Source: Nocardioides dokdonensis FR1436
Lineage (GTDB): Bacteria > Actinomycetota > Actinomycetes > Propionibacteriales > Nocardioidaceae
Length of the DNA stretch: 64,000 nucleotides
Direction of reading: 5' to 3'
Assembly: GCF_001653335.1 (NCBI RefSeq)
Contig: NZ_CP015079.1
Coordinates: 3,782,001-3,846,000 of the forward strand
Shown here: piece by piece, positions 63,036 to 64,000 of the stretch
Position numbering within the stretch: position 1 is the first letter of the stretch
How the letters are laid out: every line of letters begins with the position of its first letter
Made by a program: the position numbers and the translations under genes
The notes under the pieces: model-generated
The model's database searches: none
What the model was told of the DNA's origin: nothing
Seen by the model: the letters and a program-made list of their open reading frames with translations, nothing else

Positions 63036-64000
63036 GTGACCAGCACCGCCGAGCACCCCACGGGCGGCCCCGCCGACCCGGGTGCCGGGGCGACGGGCAG
63101 GTCGGGCCTGCGCGCGCTGCTGCGCGGCAGCGCCGGCATCGCGGTCGCGATGGGCGTCATGAACGTCGCGACGTACGCCTTCCAGATGATCTCGGCGCGG
63201 CTGCTGGGTCCTGCGGACTACGGCGCGCTGGCCCCGTTGATGGCGCTGCTGATGGTCGTCGCGGTGCTGCAGCTGGGCCTGCAGGCCACCGGTGCCCGCC
63301 GGATCTCGGCCGACCCCACGCACGTCGCCCAGATCGAGCGGGTCGTCCTCGGGGTCACCTACCGCGCCGCGCTCGGGCTGGGCGCCCTGCTGCTGGTGCT
63401 GTCCCCGATCGTGATGGTGGTGCTGCGGCTCGACAGCGTGCTGCCCGCGATCCTGCTCGCCCTCAGTGCCGTGCCGCTGACCGTGATGGGCGGTCAGGCC
63501 GGGATCCTGCAGGGCGAGCGCCGCTGGTTCCCGCTGGGCATGGTCTACCTCGGCATGGGGGTGTCGCGGGTGGCCGTGGGCACCGCCTGCCTCCTCGTCT
63601 CCCCCACCGAGACCTCCGCGATGCTCGGCGTCGCGGTCGCGATGGTCGTGCCGGCCCTCATCGGCTACGTCGCGCTGCGACGCCCCCGCGACGAGGGTCG
63701 TCACAGCGAGGACCACACCCGCCGCCCGGTCGCCCGGGAGGCGGTGACCGCCTCGCTGGCCCTGCTCGCCTTCTTCGTGCTCTCCAACGCCGACATCGTG
63801 GTCGCCCGCAACGTCCTCGACGACCACGACGCCGGTCTCTACGCCGCCGGGCTGATCCTCACCAAGGCCGTGCTCTTCCTGCCGCAGTTCGTGGTCGTGG
63901 TCGCGTTCCCGTCGATGTCCACGGTCGACGAGCGTCGCCTGGCACTGCTGCGCAGCCTGACCCTGGTCGCCGCGCTCGGTGTCGTGGCGACCCTGGGAGC
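63036..64000 (+). CDS. Oligosaccharide flippase (MATE/Wzx/MurJ-like), cut by window end
   Basis: First 321 residues, 5'-complete. After a Pro/Gly-rich N-terminus come GIAVAMGVMNVATYAFQMISARLLGPADYGALAPLMALLMVV, characteristic of polysaccharide export flippases, and at least eight helices. A His/Glu/Arg-rich loop (RRPRDEGRHSEDHTRRP) precedes ASLALLAFFVLSNADIVVARNVLDDHDAGLYAAGLILTKAVLFLP. It should move a lipid-linked glycan across the membrane. The 3' end lies outside the window. Confidence 0.88.
   Translation, partial: MTSTAEHPTGGPADPGAGATGRSGLRALLRGSAGIAVAMGVMNVATYAFQMISARLLGPADYGALAPLMALLMVVAVLQLGLQATGARRISADPTHVAQIERVVLGVTYRAALGLGALLLVLSPIVMVVLRLDSVLPAILLALSAVPLTVMGGQAGILQGERRWFPLGMVYLGMGVSRVAVGTACLLVSPTETSAMLGVAVAMVVPALIGYVALRRPRDEGRHSEDHTRRPVAREAVTASLALLAFFVLSNADIVVARNVLDDHDAGLYAAGLILTKAVLFLPQFVVVVAFPSMSTVDERRLALLRSLTLVAALGVVATLG

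Overview
The window is very GC-rich, densely coded actinobacterial chromosome. The organism is most likely a member of the Nocardioidaceae, probably Nocardioides or a close relative. This rests on gene content: a type IIA topoisomerase B subunit beside a DUF7455 protein and a principal sigma factor, a second short sigma factor, a DtxR/IdeR-type iron box, a complete narKGHJI block, and AftD with a DUF2613 partner. Genus is an inference; there is no rRNA or other typing marker. I found no tRNA, rRNA, CRISPR array, insertion sequence, integrase or phage gene. About 53 protein genes are supported, many joined by 4-base ATGA or GTGA overlaps.

Layout. 1-6.2 kb: the 3' part of a GH3/NagZ-like lipoprotein gene is missing, then parE (apparently with an ATC start codon), DUF7455, the primary sigma factor and an HhH-GPD glycosylase. 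6.2-7.5 kb: a membrane protein and a PadR regulator behind a 12-bp direct-repeat operator. 7.6-12.5 kb: a five-gene iron-siderophore uptake operon (binding protein, two permeases, ATPase, siderophore-interacting reductase) behind an iron box. 12.5-14 kb: a YczE-like membrane protein and a phosphotransferase. 14-23.8 kb: nitrate respiration operon with two tandem NarK transporters, then narG, narH, narJ and narI.

23.9-33.8 kb: AI-2E-family permease, a secreted protein, thiol peroxidase, universal stress protein, a glutamate-cysteine ligase-family enzyme, DUF4192, DNA polymerase IV and the 5-oxoprolinase genes pxpABC. 33.9-45.7 kb: oligopeptidase B-like S9 peptidase, a SigB-like sigma factor, a second GH3 lipoprotein coupled to coaE, an SRPBCC protein, a repeat-flanked acyl-CoA synthetase, an SLC13 transporter, a GlxA-type regulator, a small membrane protein and rpsA.

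46.1-50.7 kb: a secreted protein rich in calcium-binding thrombospondin type 3 repeats, a phosphotransferase and a methyltransferase. 50.8-64 kb: a cell-envelope glycan region with a DUF3068 protein, a GT-C-like membrane protein, an acyltransferase, AftD, a methyltransferase, a GT4 glycosyltransferase, a DUF2613 protein, a large membrane protein and a flippase cut by the window end. This is the best candidate for a poorly described system.

Regulation visible in sequence: eleven genes carry TANNNT followed by exactly 6 or 7 bases and then ATG or GTG, the signature of leaderless transcription. DUF7455 and the SigB-like gene carry GGGAAT...cGTT promoters of the SigH/SigR type. Perfect long hairpins separate several transcription units.
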